Source: DATIYF01 sp035517775 (lineage in GTDB: Bacteria > Acidobacteriota > Terriglobia > Terriglobales > Acidobacteriaceae). Taken from it: 36,741 bases of DNA. This document shows, piece after piece, positions 23,827 to 31,446 of this stretch (position 1 is the stretch's first letter; the number at the start of each line of letters is the position of its first letter). A program made the translations under genes and the position numbers. The DNA lies in the NCBI GenBank assembly GCA_035517775.1, contig DATIYF010000124.1, positions 1-36,741 on the forward strand, given 5' to 3'. The notes below the pieces were generated by a model. It was not told the origin of the DNA. It saw only the letters and a list, made by a program, of their open reading frames with translations, and ran no database searches.

Positions 23827-24540
23827 CTAGGCGGCGACCCCGCCGGCGCCTGCACCCGCCAGTGGTTTGGGCTTCGCTCCCATAATGAGGAGCCACAGCA
23901 TGAAGACCAGTTCCACCGCCTGCAAGGGATCCATCCAACGCGAAACCAACCCCTCGTACTGTGGCACAACCAAAGATGTGAAGCTATTGGCCAGGTAGGC
24001 GAAGGTGGCGATCATCAGCAAGACGCCCAGAAAGCGCGGAACAAAGCCTGAGCGGTAGACCAGCAGGCCCAGGGGAAACAGCCAAAGGCCCCAACAAATT
24101 CCCGCGACCTCGAAGCCGCCCCCGCGCAGGTTGAGAAACAGCCTGGCCAGAGCATCACGCTGAGGCTGGGGAAACACCGCAAGGAAAGGGGCGCCCCGCA
24201 CCAGGAGGAGGGCGGCGACGGAGTTCACTTCATTCAGCATGGCAATGGGAACCGCGACCAGAATCAGAATCAACATCAACCGGGCGCGCCGCCGGTTGAC
24301 CGCTTTGAGCAGATCATACAAAGCGAGAGCCACGAAGATGAAGATCACCTGCCCAACGAGATCAGCGGCGATGCCGAGACGAAAAAGCATCTCATGTGCA
24401 GCGATGTTACCGGCCGTCGCCGCTGCGTTGCCCTGCACCAGGAGCTTGCTGGGGACATAAGCGAGAGCGAAAAATCCGGGAATCGAAGCGATTACATACA
24501 ATAAGCCGGCGAATCGGCCTGCGTTCCGCGTGAAGTTCAT
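23827..24540 (-). CDS. DUF4386-family membrane protein
   Basis: A 237-residue integral membrane protein with about six transmembrane helices. The N-terminus MNFTRNAGRFAGLLYVIASIPGFFALAYVPS and the segment LFRLGIAADLVGQVIFIFVA match DUF4386 proteins, whose function is unknown. The ATG at 24540 is chosen as the family start; an upstream ATG at 24597 would add 19 polar residues. A GGGAGG lies 11 nt upstream of 24540. The C-terminus is a Gly/Ala-rich tail. There is no functional link to neighbours beyond convergence. Confidence 0.85.
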   Translation of the reverse strand: MNFTRNAGRFAGLLYVIASIPGFFALAYVPSKLLVQGNAAATAGNIAAHEMLFRLGIAADLVGQVIFIFVALALYDLLKAVNRRRARLMLILILVAVPIAMLNEVNSVAALLLVRGAPFLAVFPQPQRDALARLFLNLRGGGFEVAGICWGLWLFPLGLLVYRSGFVPRFLGVLLMIATFAYLANSFTSLVVPQYEGLVSRWMDPLQAVELVFMLWLLIMGAKPKPLAGAGAGGVAA

Positions 24541-24785
24541 CTCCGCACCGCCTCCCTTGACAGGCCTCAGCCAGATGCGCATATCCATCCTCTTCAATGA
24601 TCGAATCCAACCATGATACGTAAGTGGCAGAGAAAGTGCAGTTACCCAGTTAGGCTTCGCTTGCCGATTTGTGTGGGCGGCGATCCATTTCGACCGCCCC
24701 TGGAGGTGGAATTACGTGACGAAAAACGCATTTTGCGGAGGCACTGCTTGGCCCCGGGTTGGGGAAGAACTATGATGAAGCGCAA

Positions 24786-26153
24786 ATGGGATTTGCCTTT
24801 TCTGTAGGAAATTCAGGCTTTAGCGGAACACGCCTAAGGAAGACCCTGCTCAGGCACTTTGGCGTCGAGGCGGGAGATATCGCGACCACAGGCCGCCAGT
24901 TTCCGATCGCGGCAAGACTGGATATCCAGTCGGCGCTGGAGGATCTGCTGCGCAACCGCCCCGACGTGAAGCTTCTCGGGATTATGTCGCCAAATCCTAC
25001 CGAGGCTCCCGCCCTGGCGCAAGCTCTGGGCAAGAGCCCGCTCGCTCTGGATGCGGGCCCGCTGCAGCAGGACGAGATTGATGTGGGCGAGGCCACTCCG
25101 AAGCGTTGTCTGAAAAACGGACTGTGGCTGTCGCGCGAGAAAGGCCTGCCATTTGCCATCCTGATGGCCGCGGGCGGCCGGTTCGGACTCCGCGCCGGCG
25201 TGCAGGTGGAGATTGCGACACGCGTAGGCGAACCGGGAGCGCAGTTCTCGGAGGAGTTCTTTCGTCAACTCGAAGCCCAAGTGAGTCAAAGCCGAACCTA
25301 CAGGGGGCGGGTCGTCTCGCTCGAGGGGCAGATCAGTCCAATGGGCGGAGGCAGCATCGTCAGGGTGCATCGGCTCGCTAAGGTCAATCGCGAAGACGTC
25401 ATCCTGCCCCGCAAGACTTTTGCCATGCTCGACCACAACGTGGCCGGATTCATGAACGCACGCGATCAGCTCAAGGCCTTGCACTTTCAGGCGCGCAAGG
25501 GGCTTTTGTTTTATGGGCCGCCAGGCACGGGCAAGACCTTCACCATTCACTATCTGGCTTCGCAGCTTCCCAACCATACGACGTTGCTGGTGACTGCCGA
25601 GCAGGTTGGGTTGATGGCAGAGTACTTCACGCTGGCGCGTTTTCTGCAGCCCTCGATCATGGTAATCGAAGACGTGGACCTGATTGCGCGCGAACGCACT
25701 CATATGCGCGGCCCGGCCGAGGAGGTCCTTCTGAATAAGCTGCTGAACGAGATGGATGGCCTGCGGGAGGACGCCGAGGTGCTGTTCATCTTGACCACGA
25801 ATCGCCCCGATCAGATCGAGCCGGCACTGGTTTCGCGCCCGGGGCGCATTGACCAGGCCATTGAATTTCCCTTGCCCGATGCGGAGGGCCGGGCAAAACT
25901 TACGAAGCTGTATGCCCGCGGGCTACGCGTCGCGGAAGAGATGGTGGAAGTGATCGTCCGCCGCACGCACGGCGTCAGTGCAGCATTCATCAAGGAGCTG
26001 ATGCGCCGCTGCGCCCAATTCCAAATTGAACTTTCGGCGGGGGAAGTTCTGACCCAACCCGCGGTGGATGCCGCAATCGAAGAGATGTTGTTTGCGGGTG
26101 GGACGCTGAACCGGCGCCTGCTGGGCGGTGAAGGCGCGGAGCCCGCTTCCTGA
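24786..26153 (+). CDS. AAA+ ATPase with N-terminal domain of unknown function
   Basis: A 455-residue protein if started at ATG 24786; the frame is open to 24720, with TTG 24759 and CTG 24744 as alternatives. The first roughly 225 residues match nothing I recognise. The AAA+ module follows: Walker A GLLFYGPPGTGKT, Walker B IMVIEDVDLIARER, sensor 1 in VLFILTTNRPDQIEPAL, and arginine fingers in VSRPGRIDQAIEFPLPD. This pattern is of the FtsH/proteasomal-ATPase/katanin clade. There is no protease motif (HEXXH) or membrane segment. A short out-of-frame ORF with a better Shine-Dalgarno sequence (24772-24807) overlaps the start. Partner and substrate unknown. Confidence 0.8.
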   Translation: MGFAFSVGNSGFSGTRLRKTLLRHFGVEAGDIATTGRQFPIAARLDIQSALEDLLRNRPDVKLLGIMSPNPTEAPALAQALGKSPLALDAGPLQQDEIDVGEATPKRCLKNGLWLSREKGLPFAILMAAGGRFGLRAGVQVEIATRVGEPGAQFSEEFFRQLEAQVSQSRTYRGRVVSLEGQISPMGGGSIVRVHRLAKVNREDVILPRKTFAMLDHNVAGFMNARDQLKALHFQARKGLLFYGPPGTGKTFTIHYLASQLPNHTTLLVTAEQVGLMAEYFTLARFLQPSIMVIEDVDLIARERTHMRGPAEEVLLNKLLNEMDGLREDAEVLFILTTNRPDQIEPALVSRPGRIDQAIEFPLPDAEGRAKLTKLYARGLRVAEEMVEVIVRRTHGVSAAFIKELMRRCAQFQIELSAGEVLTQPAVDAAIEEMLFAGGTLNRRLLGGEGAEPAS

Positions 26154-26229
26154 CCAGACTTCTCGAGTCGGGCGACTGCTTTAGGTCGCGGACGTCTTCC
26201 ATTTTGCCGCGCTGTGCACTAACGGCGGC

Positions 26230-26256
26230 TTGCCGCAGCGTGGACTCCGCTAGAAT
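26230..26256 (+). promoter_or_regulatory. Predicted promoter for a leaderless mRNA (26264 gene and MidA-like gene)
   Basis: TTGCCG (26230-26235), a 15-bp spacer and TAGAAT (26251-26256) are followed by the GTG start at 26264 after 7 nt. The expected transcription start falls on or next to the G of the start codon. No Shine-Dalgarno sequence exists in that space. Confidence 0.5.
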
Positions 26257-26263
26257 CATCCCC

Positions 26264-26554
26264 GTGTCGGAAAAAGCTGATCTTCGCCTGGAGCGCGTGC
26301 AGGCACAATTGCGGCGCTATGAGCACCCCTTGCTTGAATTTTCGGCCCGCGCCAAGGGTTACGGGGTCGAGGTGATCATTCAATTCAAGAACCCGCCGGT
26401 GCCCGTGCACACTTATTACTTCGAGTTACACCCGCGCGACGTGGACCATCCGCAATTCGAATGGAGTTTCCAGCGCCAGCTCTACGACTGCCTGCACGAT
26501 TACCTGATTGAGATGTTCACCCGCACGCCGCAGAGCCGGGAAGAATCTCTGTGA
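26264..26554 (+). CDS. Small conserved-looking protein coupled to the MidA-like methyltransferase
   Basis: A 96-residue soluble protein, family not recognised. The start is placed at GTG 26264 (VSEKADLRLERVQ...), because the -10 box lies just upstream and the open frame before it has no coding character. It contains GYGVEVIIQFKNPPVPVHTY and FQRQLYDCLHDYLIEMF, suggesting a small alpha/beta fold. The stop overlaps the start of the next gene (GTGA), so it is translated together with the MidA-like methyltransferase and may assist it. Function unknown. Confidence 0.65.
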   Translation: MSEKADLRLERVQAQLRRYEHPLLEFSARAKGYGVEVIIQFKNPPVPVHTYYFELHPRDVDHPQFEWSFQRQLYDCLHDYLIEMFTRTPQSREESL

Positions 26555-27669
26555 CCCTGCGCGAGAAGATCGAGCAGGAAATCCGCGACTGCGGGCCGCT
26601 TCCATTCTCGCGCTATATGGAGCTGTGCCTCTACGATTCCGAGCTGGGATACTACGTGAAAAACGCCGCCCAGTTCGGCAAGGCCGGGGATTTCTACACC
26701 TCGAGCGACGTGCACGCCGTCTTCGGCCGCCTGCTGGCGCGGCAATTCGAAGAGATGTGGCGGATGCTGGGCTCGCCGGCGCAGCTGGAAATTCTGGAGC
26801 TCGGCCCCGGGCGCGGCCTTTTTGCCCAGGACGTGCTCGACTGGTCAGAGAAGAGGTTTCCCGAGTTCTTCGAGGCGCTGCATTATTCCCTGCTGGAAGC
26901 CTCGCCGGAATTGCGTGCCCGGCTGCAGAAGGCACTCAGCAGGCATGCTGCTTCCGGCAAGGCAAGGATCATTCAAGCCACCCGCGCCCTCGGTCCCGAT
27001 GCGCCTCTCATCCTCTTTGCCAACGAATTCTTTGATGCCCTGCCGGTCGAAATTCTCAGCACCCAGGGAGAACTGCGCGTAGATGCTTGCGCTGGCCGCT
27101 TGCTGGAAACCTGGGTTACACCTTCCGCCGAGGCCCTGGAATTTCTTGACCGTTACGGCGTACATCCCGAAGGCCGCGAACGGATTGAGGCGTCGCTGGC
27201 CGCCCAGCGATACATGTCGCATGCCGCGGCGCTCATCCCGCGCGGATTTTTCATCGTGATTGATTACAGCTACACCCGCGAAGAGCAACTAGCCGGGCGG
27301 CATCGCGGCACGCTAATGACTTACCGCCAGCATTCGGCCAGCGCCAACCCTTACGAGGCCCCCGGCGAGCAGGACATCACGGCGCACGTCAACTTCACTG
27401 CGCTGGCCGACGCCGCAGAACGAGCCGGCATGAGCGTGCATCGCCTGCTCACGCAATCGCAATTTCTCATGGGAATCGGCGAGAGGAACCAGTTTGCCGA
27501 CGCCTTCGAAGACTGCCAGCTGCCGCAGGAGCGCGCCAAAGTTGCCCTGCAGCTCAAACACCTGGTCACGCCCGCGGGCATGGGTGAGAGCTTTCATGTG
27601 CTGGTGGCGACTAAGGGTGTAGATCCGGCTGCGGTTGAAAAGCTTGGCGGACTGAGCTTCGGCCGATGA
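26551..27669 (+). CDS. SAM-dependent methyltransferase, MidA/NDUFAF7 family
   Basis: A 372-residue class I methyltransferase. The N-terminus REKIEQEIRDCGPLPFSRYM and ELGYYV match the MidA/NDUFAF7 (DUF185) family. SAM-binding motif I is LEILELGPGRGLFAQDVL; the family-specific loop is ILFANEFFDALPVE, and FIVIDYSY follows. The mitochondrial member NDUFAF7 symmetrically dimethylates an arginine of the complex I subunit NDUFS2, the NuoD homologue. A similar role for the bacterial protein is only inference, but this genome encodes NuoD 22 kb away. The start is GTG at 26551, overlapping the upstream stop (GTGA). Confidence 0.92.
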   Translation: MTLREKIEQEIRDCGPLPFSRYMELCLYDSELGYYVKNAAQFGKAGDFYTSSDVHAVFGRLLARQFEEMWRMLGSPAQLEILELGPGRGLFAQDVLDWSEKRFPEFFEALHYSLLEASPELRARLQKALSRHAASGKARIIQATRALGPDAPLILFANEFFDALPVEILSTQGELRVDACAGRLLETWVTPSAEALEFLDRYGVHPEGRERIEASLAAQRYMSHAAALIPRGFFIVIDYSYTREEQLAGRHRGTLMTYRQHSASANPYEAPGEQDITAHVNFTALADAAERAGMSVHRLLTQSQFLMGIGERNQFADAFEDCQLPQERAKVALQLKHLVTPAGMGESFHVLVATKGVDPAAVEKLGGLSFGR

Positions 27670-27678
27670 TTGAAATGG

Positions 27679-29127
27679 TTACTTCTTCGACTTTACTTCC
27701 TCGCGGTGCTTGGCCGCCGCCAGCGGGCGCACCGGCTCGGTCATACGCACCGGATCCAGAATTTCGTTGATCTCTTTTTCACTGAGCAGCTTTTTCTCGC
27801 GCGCGATCTCAATAATCGAGCGGCCGGTGGCCACGGCTTCCTTGGCGATCTCCGCCGCCTTGGCATAGCCGATATAGGGATTCAGCGCGGTGGCCAGCGA
27901 CACCGTCGCCTGCACGTAGAATTCGCAGCGCTTTTTGTTGGCCGTGATCCCGGCCACGCACGCGCTGAGCTGGCGCAGCGCGTTGGTCAGAATGGTGATG
28001 GACTGCATCACGCTGTAGGCCATGGTAGGCATCATGACGTTGAGCTCGAGTTGCCCGGCCTGGACCGCCATAGCCACCGCCACGTCATTGCCCACTACCT
28101 GGAATGAGACCATCGCTGCCAGCTCGGGAATCACCGGATTGATCTTCCCCGGCATGATCGAAGAGCCGGGCTGCAAGGCCGGCAGATTGACTTCTGCGAA
28201 TCCGGTATTCGGCCCGGAAGAGAGCAGGCGCAGGTCATTGGCGATGCGAATCACTTCCAGCGCCAGGTTGCGCAGCGCCGAAGAAACCCGCGCCATGGCA
28301 AAGTTCGATTGCATGGCGTAGCGCATGTCATCCACGGGAGTGAGCTTCTGGCCGGAAATGCGGGCCAGGTTCTTGATCGCCTTGGCGCGGTACTCCGGGT
28401 GAGTGTTGATGCCGGTGCCCACCGCCGAGCCGCCCAGCCCAAGCTCGCGCAGAGATTCAGAGGCCTCGCGAATCGCCTGCTTCGCGCGGCGAACTGCCCC
28501 CGCATATGCCGCAAACTCCTGGCCGAGGCGCATGGGCACAGCGTCCTGCATGTGGGTGCGGCCCGACTTCAGAATGTCGTGAAATTCTTTGCCCTTGCGG
28601 GCGAGCTCTTCGGCCAGAGAATCCATTACCGAATAGAGCTTTTCTAGCTCCAGCAACCCGCCCAGGCGCATGCCGGTAGGAAATACGTCATTGGTGGATT
28701 GTCCGTAGTTCACATGATCATTGGGATGGACGACGGAGTAATCGCCCAGCGCCCCGCCCAGAATTTCCACCGCGCGATTGGCGATCACCTCATTCGAATT
28801 CATGTGAAAGCTCACGCCGGCGCCAGCCTGGAAGACGTCTACCACAAATTCCTTGTCCCACTTGCCTTCCTGCACCTCGCGCGCCGCTTGAATAATGGCG
28901 TTGGCGCGCTTTTCATCGAGCAGGCCGAGTTCCTTGTTGGCCTCGGCTGCTGCTTCTTTGACCATGCCGAAGGCGCGAATCAGCGTCGGGTGGGCGCGCA
29001 TGCCGGAGATGGGGAAGTTCTCTACCGCCCGCGCCGTCTGAATGCCGTAATAAACGCTGGCGGGAATTTCCTTGACGCCAAGGGAGTCTTTTTCTGTGCG
29101 GGTCAACTTTTGGGTAGCGGTGGCCAT
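27679..29127 (-). CDS. aspA: Aspartate ammonia-lyase
   Basis: A 482-residue enzyme of the fumarase/aspartase superfamily that releases ammonia from L-aspartate to give fumarate. The N-terminus EKDSLGVKEIPASVYYGIQT and RAVENFPISG is of aspartase rather than FumC type. The catalytic loop GSSIMPGKINPVIPELAAMV carries the general-base serine and the aspartase-like NPVIPE, where FumC has NPTQCE. Other superfamily motifs are HPNDHVNYGQSTNDVFPT and SGRTHMQDAVPMRLGQEF. The ATG at 29127 has AGGATC 6 nt upstream. It is convergent with the MidA-like gene (9-bp gap). Fumarase activity cannot be fully excluded by eye. Confidence 0.9.
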   Translation of the reverse strand: MATATQKLTRTEKDSLGVKEIPASVYYGIQTARAVENFPISGMRAHPTLIRAFGMVKEAAAEANKELGLLDEKRANAIIQAAREVQEGKWDKEFVVDVFQAGAGVSFHMNSNEVIANRAVEILGGALGDYSVVHPNDHVNYGQSTNDVFPTGMRLGGLLELEKLYSVMDSLAEELARKGKEFHDILKSGRTHMQDAVPMRLGQEFAAYAGAVRRAKQAIREASESLRELGLGGSAVGTGINTHPEYRAKAIKNLARISGQKLTPVDDMRYAMQSNFAMARVSSALRNLALEVIRIANDLRLLSSGPNTGFAEVNLPALQPGSSIMPGKINPVIPELAAMVSFQVVGNDVAVAMAVQAGQLELNVMMPTMAYSVMQSITILTNALRQLSACVAGITANKKRCEFYVQATVSLATALNPYIGYAKAAEIAKEAVATGRSIIEIAREKKLLSEKEINEILDPVRMTEPVRPLAAAKHREEVKSKK

Positions 29128-29240
29128 AAGCGATCCTATGAATGCGGAAGTTTATCTTTGAATATTATGCGAGGCGCGGGGCAAGAACTCAAACCGGGGC
29201 ATGGTGGGTCATTTTCGCAGGCGGCTGGCCAAGACCATTG

Positions 29241-29303
29241 ACACGAAGGCACACGAAGGTTCACGAAGCCCTGGGTTCATGGGTCTTCCTTTGCGCACCT
29301 TCG
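29241..29303. repeat. ACACGAAGG direct repeats with inverted partner
   Basis: acacgaaggc (29241-29250) and acacgaaggt (29251-29260) are tandem, followed by tcacgaag (29261-29268). The segment cttcctttgcgcaccttcg (29285-29303) is an imperfect inverted copy. This resembles CACGAAGG-type dispersed repeats seen between genes in several phyla. Confidence 0.55.
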
Positions 29304-29367
29304 ACCTCCGTGGCAAGAGCTTTCGAGGCGACGGCCACAGCGGGCGCGGAAGACGCAGAAGCACGCA

Positions 29368-29376
29368 TGCTAGAAT
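29368..29376 (+). promoter_or_regulatory. Extended -10 promoter of the YpdA-like gene
   Basis: TGCTAGAAT is a TGn extended -10 element. It lies 55 bp before the chosen TTG start and supports placing the gene start downstream of it. No -35 is evident. Confidence 0.45.
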
Positions 29377-29431
29377 CGCAGCTTATTCCATCGAGCCGGG
29401 CGCGGCCGTGCGCCTGCGCAGGCGGATCTCC

Positions 29432-30478
29432 TTGGCCACCGAACAGATTCCCGTAACTCTGGCTCGCGCTCAGAAAAAAGACCGCCCGGGATCGAGCCAC
29501 GATGTGCTGGTGATTGGCGCCGGCCCCACCGGCCTGGCCTGCGGTATTGAGGCGCAGCGCACCGGTTTCAAGGCGCTGGTGATTGATAAGGGCTGCCTGG
29601 TCAACTCGCTGTACAACTATCCCGCCAACATGACGTTTTTCACCACGCCAGAGCTGCTGGAAATCGGCGACATGCCCTTCAGCACCGCCCACCAGAAGCC
29701 CACGCGGGAAGAGGCCCTCGAGTATTACCGCAAGGTGGCCGAGCACTATCGCCTGCCCATTGCGCAATACCAGCGGGTGGAAACCGTGGATGGTTCGGAT
29801 GGAAAATTTCTGGTCACGGCCACCGATTCGCTGGGCCGGATTTACGACTACCGCGCCCGCAAGCTGATCGTCGCTACCGGCTACTATGATCTGGCCAATC
29901 AGCTCTGCATTCCCGGCGAAGACCTGCCCAAGGTATATCACTACTACAAAGAGCCACATCCCTTCTTCGATAACGATGTGCTGGTGATCGGGGGCAAGAA
30001 TTCCGCCGCCATCTCGGCGCTCGATCTCTGGCGGCACGGCGCCCGGGTCACCCTGGTGCATCGCGGGCCCAAGATGCACCATCACGTCAAATACTGGATA
30101 CTTCCCGATATCGAGAACCGCATCAAGAACGGCGAGATTCGCGCCTACTTCAACAGCAGCGTGCTGGAAATCCTCGCCGACTCCGTCGTGCTCGAAACTC
30201 CGCAGGGCGAGGTCACTCTGCCCAACGATTTCGTCTTCGCCCTGATCGGCTACCATCCCGACTACGACTTTCTTCGCGCCATGGGCATTGAGCTTTCCGC
30301 CGAGCAGTGCCGCCCGGTCTGCGATCCGCAGACCCTGGAGAGCAACGTGCCGGGAGTCTATGTTGCGGGAGTCATCGTGGCGGGCTCGCGTACCAATGAG
30401 ATTTTCATCGAGAATGGCCGCTTCCACGGCAAGCAGATCGCCGAGCACTTGAAACAGAAGCTGAATCCCCGGGGCTAA
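29432..30478 (+). CDS. YpdA-family (bacillithiol disulfide) flavin reductase
   Basis: A pyridine nucleotide-disulfide oxidoreductase-like flavoprotein. It has the FAD motif HDVLVIGAGPTGLACGIEA, a second Rossmann motif for NADPH, NDVLVIGGKNSAAISALDLW, and the terminal FAD-binding segment GVYVAGVIVAG. No CXXC redox pair follows the FAD motif; instead there is the YpdA-typical KGCLVNSLYNYPANMTFFTT with a single cysteine. In Firmicutes YpdA (Bdr) reduces bacillithiol disulfide, so this points to bacillithiol in this organism. The frame is open back to 29201; TTG 29432 (348 residues) gives the family length, has a weak AGGCGG, and lies after the promoter. GTG 29408 is an alternative. Confidence 0.88.
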   Translation: MATEQIPVTLARAQKKDRPGSSHDVLVIGAGPTGLACGIEAQRTGFKALVIDKGCLVNSLYNYPANMTFFTTPELLEIGDMPFSTAHQKPTREEALEYYRKVAEHYRLPIAQYQRVETVDGSDGKFLVTATDSLGRIYDYRARKLIVATGYYDLANQLCIPGEDLPKVYHYYKEPHPFFDNDVLVIGGKNSAAISALDLWRHGARVTLVHRGPKMHHHVKYWILPDIENRIKNGEIRAYFNSSVLEILADSVVLETPQGEVTLPNDFVFALIGYHPDYDFLRAMGIELSAEQCRPVCDPQTLESNVPGVYVAGVIVAGSRTNEIFIENGRFHGKQIAEHLKQKLNPRG

Positions 30479-30512
30479 AGGCGGCCGTATTGGTGACAGT
30501 TACAGCCGCGGT

Positions 30513-31046
30513 TCAAGGCGCCGATACCGCTCGCTTTGCCTCGAAGTACAAATTGCAGACGGAGAACACGATGGCGTTCCGGCTCTTCAGCAAAACCACA
30601 TCGCCCGGTATTTCAGTGGTTGCCCCCGTAAGCTTGGCGGGTGAATGGTCAATGGTCACCTGCTTCACTTCTTGCGTTATTATCCCCAGCTGATGAAACG
30701 AAACTTGTGAACCGTTTGCACTCGGGGAGGAGTTGTCCTTTTCAAACTGTCTGGCGCTTACGATTGCGACTTCGGCGCTGGGATGCTGGACGACGACCTT
30801 CTTCCAACGAAACGAATCGGGGGTGTATTCGATCTCAGTTCCAATGATCGCCCTGGCTTCTTTCTCTCCCCAGCAGGAAATAGTTCGTGTAGACAGTTCA
30901 CGCTGAATGATCCATTTACCCAGCAGTTCTTGCGGGATGTTTTGCGCGCTCAGCGTAGTGCTCGCCCCCAGGGTAAAAAGGCAGCACAGGCGTTTCACGC
31001 ATGAAGCATTACGTCTCGGCGGGCGAAGCTCTTGACGTATCGCCAT
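30513..31046 (-). CDS. Exported protein of unknown function
   Basis: A 177-residue protein if started at ATG 31046; a GTG at 30998 would start directly at the signal peptide (VKRLCCLFTLGASTTLSAQ) and give 161 residues. The mature part begins NIPQELLGKWIIQRELSTRT, a pattern of lipocalin-like or DUF-type small beta-barrels (LLGKW...). It ends in short beta strands around DVVLLKSRNAIVFSVCNLYF. Two or three cysteines are present. It lies 16 bp downstream of cyaY on the same strand and may be co-transcribed. Function unknown; lipocalin-like is only a resemblance. Confidence 0.6.
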   Translation of the reverse strand: MAIRQELRPPRRNASCVKRLCCLFTLGASTTLSAQNIPQELLGKWIIQRELSTRTISCWGEKEARAIIGTEIEYTPDSFRWKKVVVQHPSAEVAIVSARQFEKDNSSPSANGSQVSFHQLGIITQEVKQVTIDHSPAKLTGATTEIPGDVVLLKSRNAIVFSVCNLYFEAKRAVSAP

Positions 31047-31062
31047 TCGTTACCAGGCCCGG

Positions 31063-31395
31063 CTAGGCCAGCTCCACCGCCTCTTCCCCCAACTGCTGAT
31101 TGATCAGCCGGGCCATCAGCGGCTTCAGTTTTTCTCCGGTCTTGCTGAGAACGAATGCTTGCCCATCTTCGGCCCAATCGAGCTTGAAGCTGGTGGCCAG
31201 CGCGGAAATCCATATCTGCCGCACCGGTGCATTGGGAGAGACTACAAAGCGCGTGCCGTCGTCGAAGGAAATCTGCAGGGCGCCGGCCTGGTCTTCCACT
31301 TCGATATCCGCCGAATCTTCGGCGGCGATCAGGGCCTGCTTCAGTGATTCCAGCGCTGCGTCAGCGCGCTTGCGGAAGTCGTTCTCATCCATCAT
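31063..31395 (-). CDS. cyaY: Frataxin-like iron donor protein CyaY
   Basis: A 110-residue protein with the frataxin fold pattern: an acidic first helix (DENDFRKRADAALESLKQAL), then the strand region IEVEDQAGALQISFDDGTRF, and the signature PVRQIWISALATSFKLDW (compare QIWLAS...FDW). CyaY/frataxin binds iron through the acidic ridge and modulates IscS-dependent Fe-S cluster assembly in the cytoplasm. The length is typical (about 105-110). Two ATGs are adjacent (31395 and 31392). A perfect TATAAT ends only 6 nt before the first, predicting a leaderless message. Complex I, the ferredoxin and possibly the cluster-bearing enzymes nearby would be clients. Confidence 0.85.
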   Translation of the reverse strand: MMDENDFRKRADAALESLKQALIAAEDSADIEVEDQAGALQISFDDGTRFVVSPNAPVRQIWISALATSFKLDWAEDGQAFVLSKTGEKLKPLMARLINQQLGEEAVELA

Positions 31396-31401
31396 GCGGG
31401 C

Positions 31402-31407
31402 ATTATA
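31402..31407 (-). promoter_or_regulatory. -10 box 6 nt before the cyaY start (leaderless)
   Basis: A perfect TATAAT on the minus strand (31407-31402) is followed by 6 nt and then ATG at 31395. Transcription would start on the initiation codon. The -35 is weak (TTGGGG at 20 bp). Confidence 0.5.
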
Positions 31408-31446
31408 GCGTCCGCCGCGAAGCGCGGCCCCAAGACATGTGACGAC

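Larger units (their letters stand above)
29128..29431. other. 304-bp intergenic region between aspA and the YpdA-like gene
   Basis: Holds the divergent 5' regions of the two genes. Visible contents are a cacgaagg direct repeat with an imperfect inverted partner (29241-29303) and an extended -10 for the plus-strand gene (29368-29376). The YpdA frame is open through much of it but lacks coding character. Nothing else recognised. Confidence 0.6.

Noticed and set aside
24598..24758. Looked for a transposon end or IS remnant in the AT-richer gap before the AAA+ gene
   Set aside because: No terminal inverted repeats, target duplication or transposase fragment seen.
24613..24807. 64-codon frame upstream of the AAA+ gene
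   Set aside because: Basic, family-less translation with no ribosome-binding site, overlapping the ATPase start; only its last codons (24772-24807) are of interest as a possible upstream mini-ORF.
27679..29127. Considered fumarase C instead of aspartase
   Set aside because: The catalytic loop continues NPVIPE and the N-terminus contains RAVENFPISG, both typical of aspartase.
29261..30448. Long open frame (395 codons) antisense to the YpdA-like gene
   Set aside because: Low-complexity, His/Gly-rich shadow of a clear flavoprotein gene.
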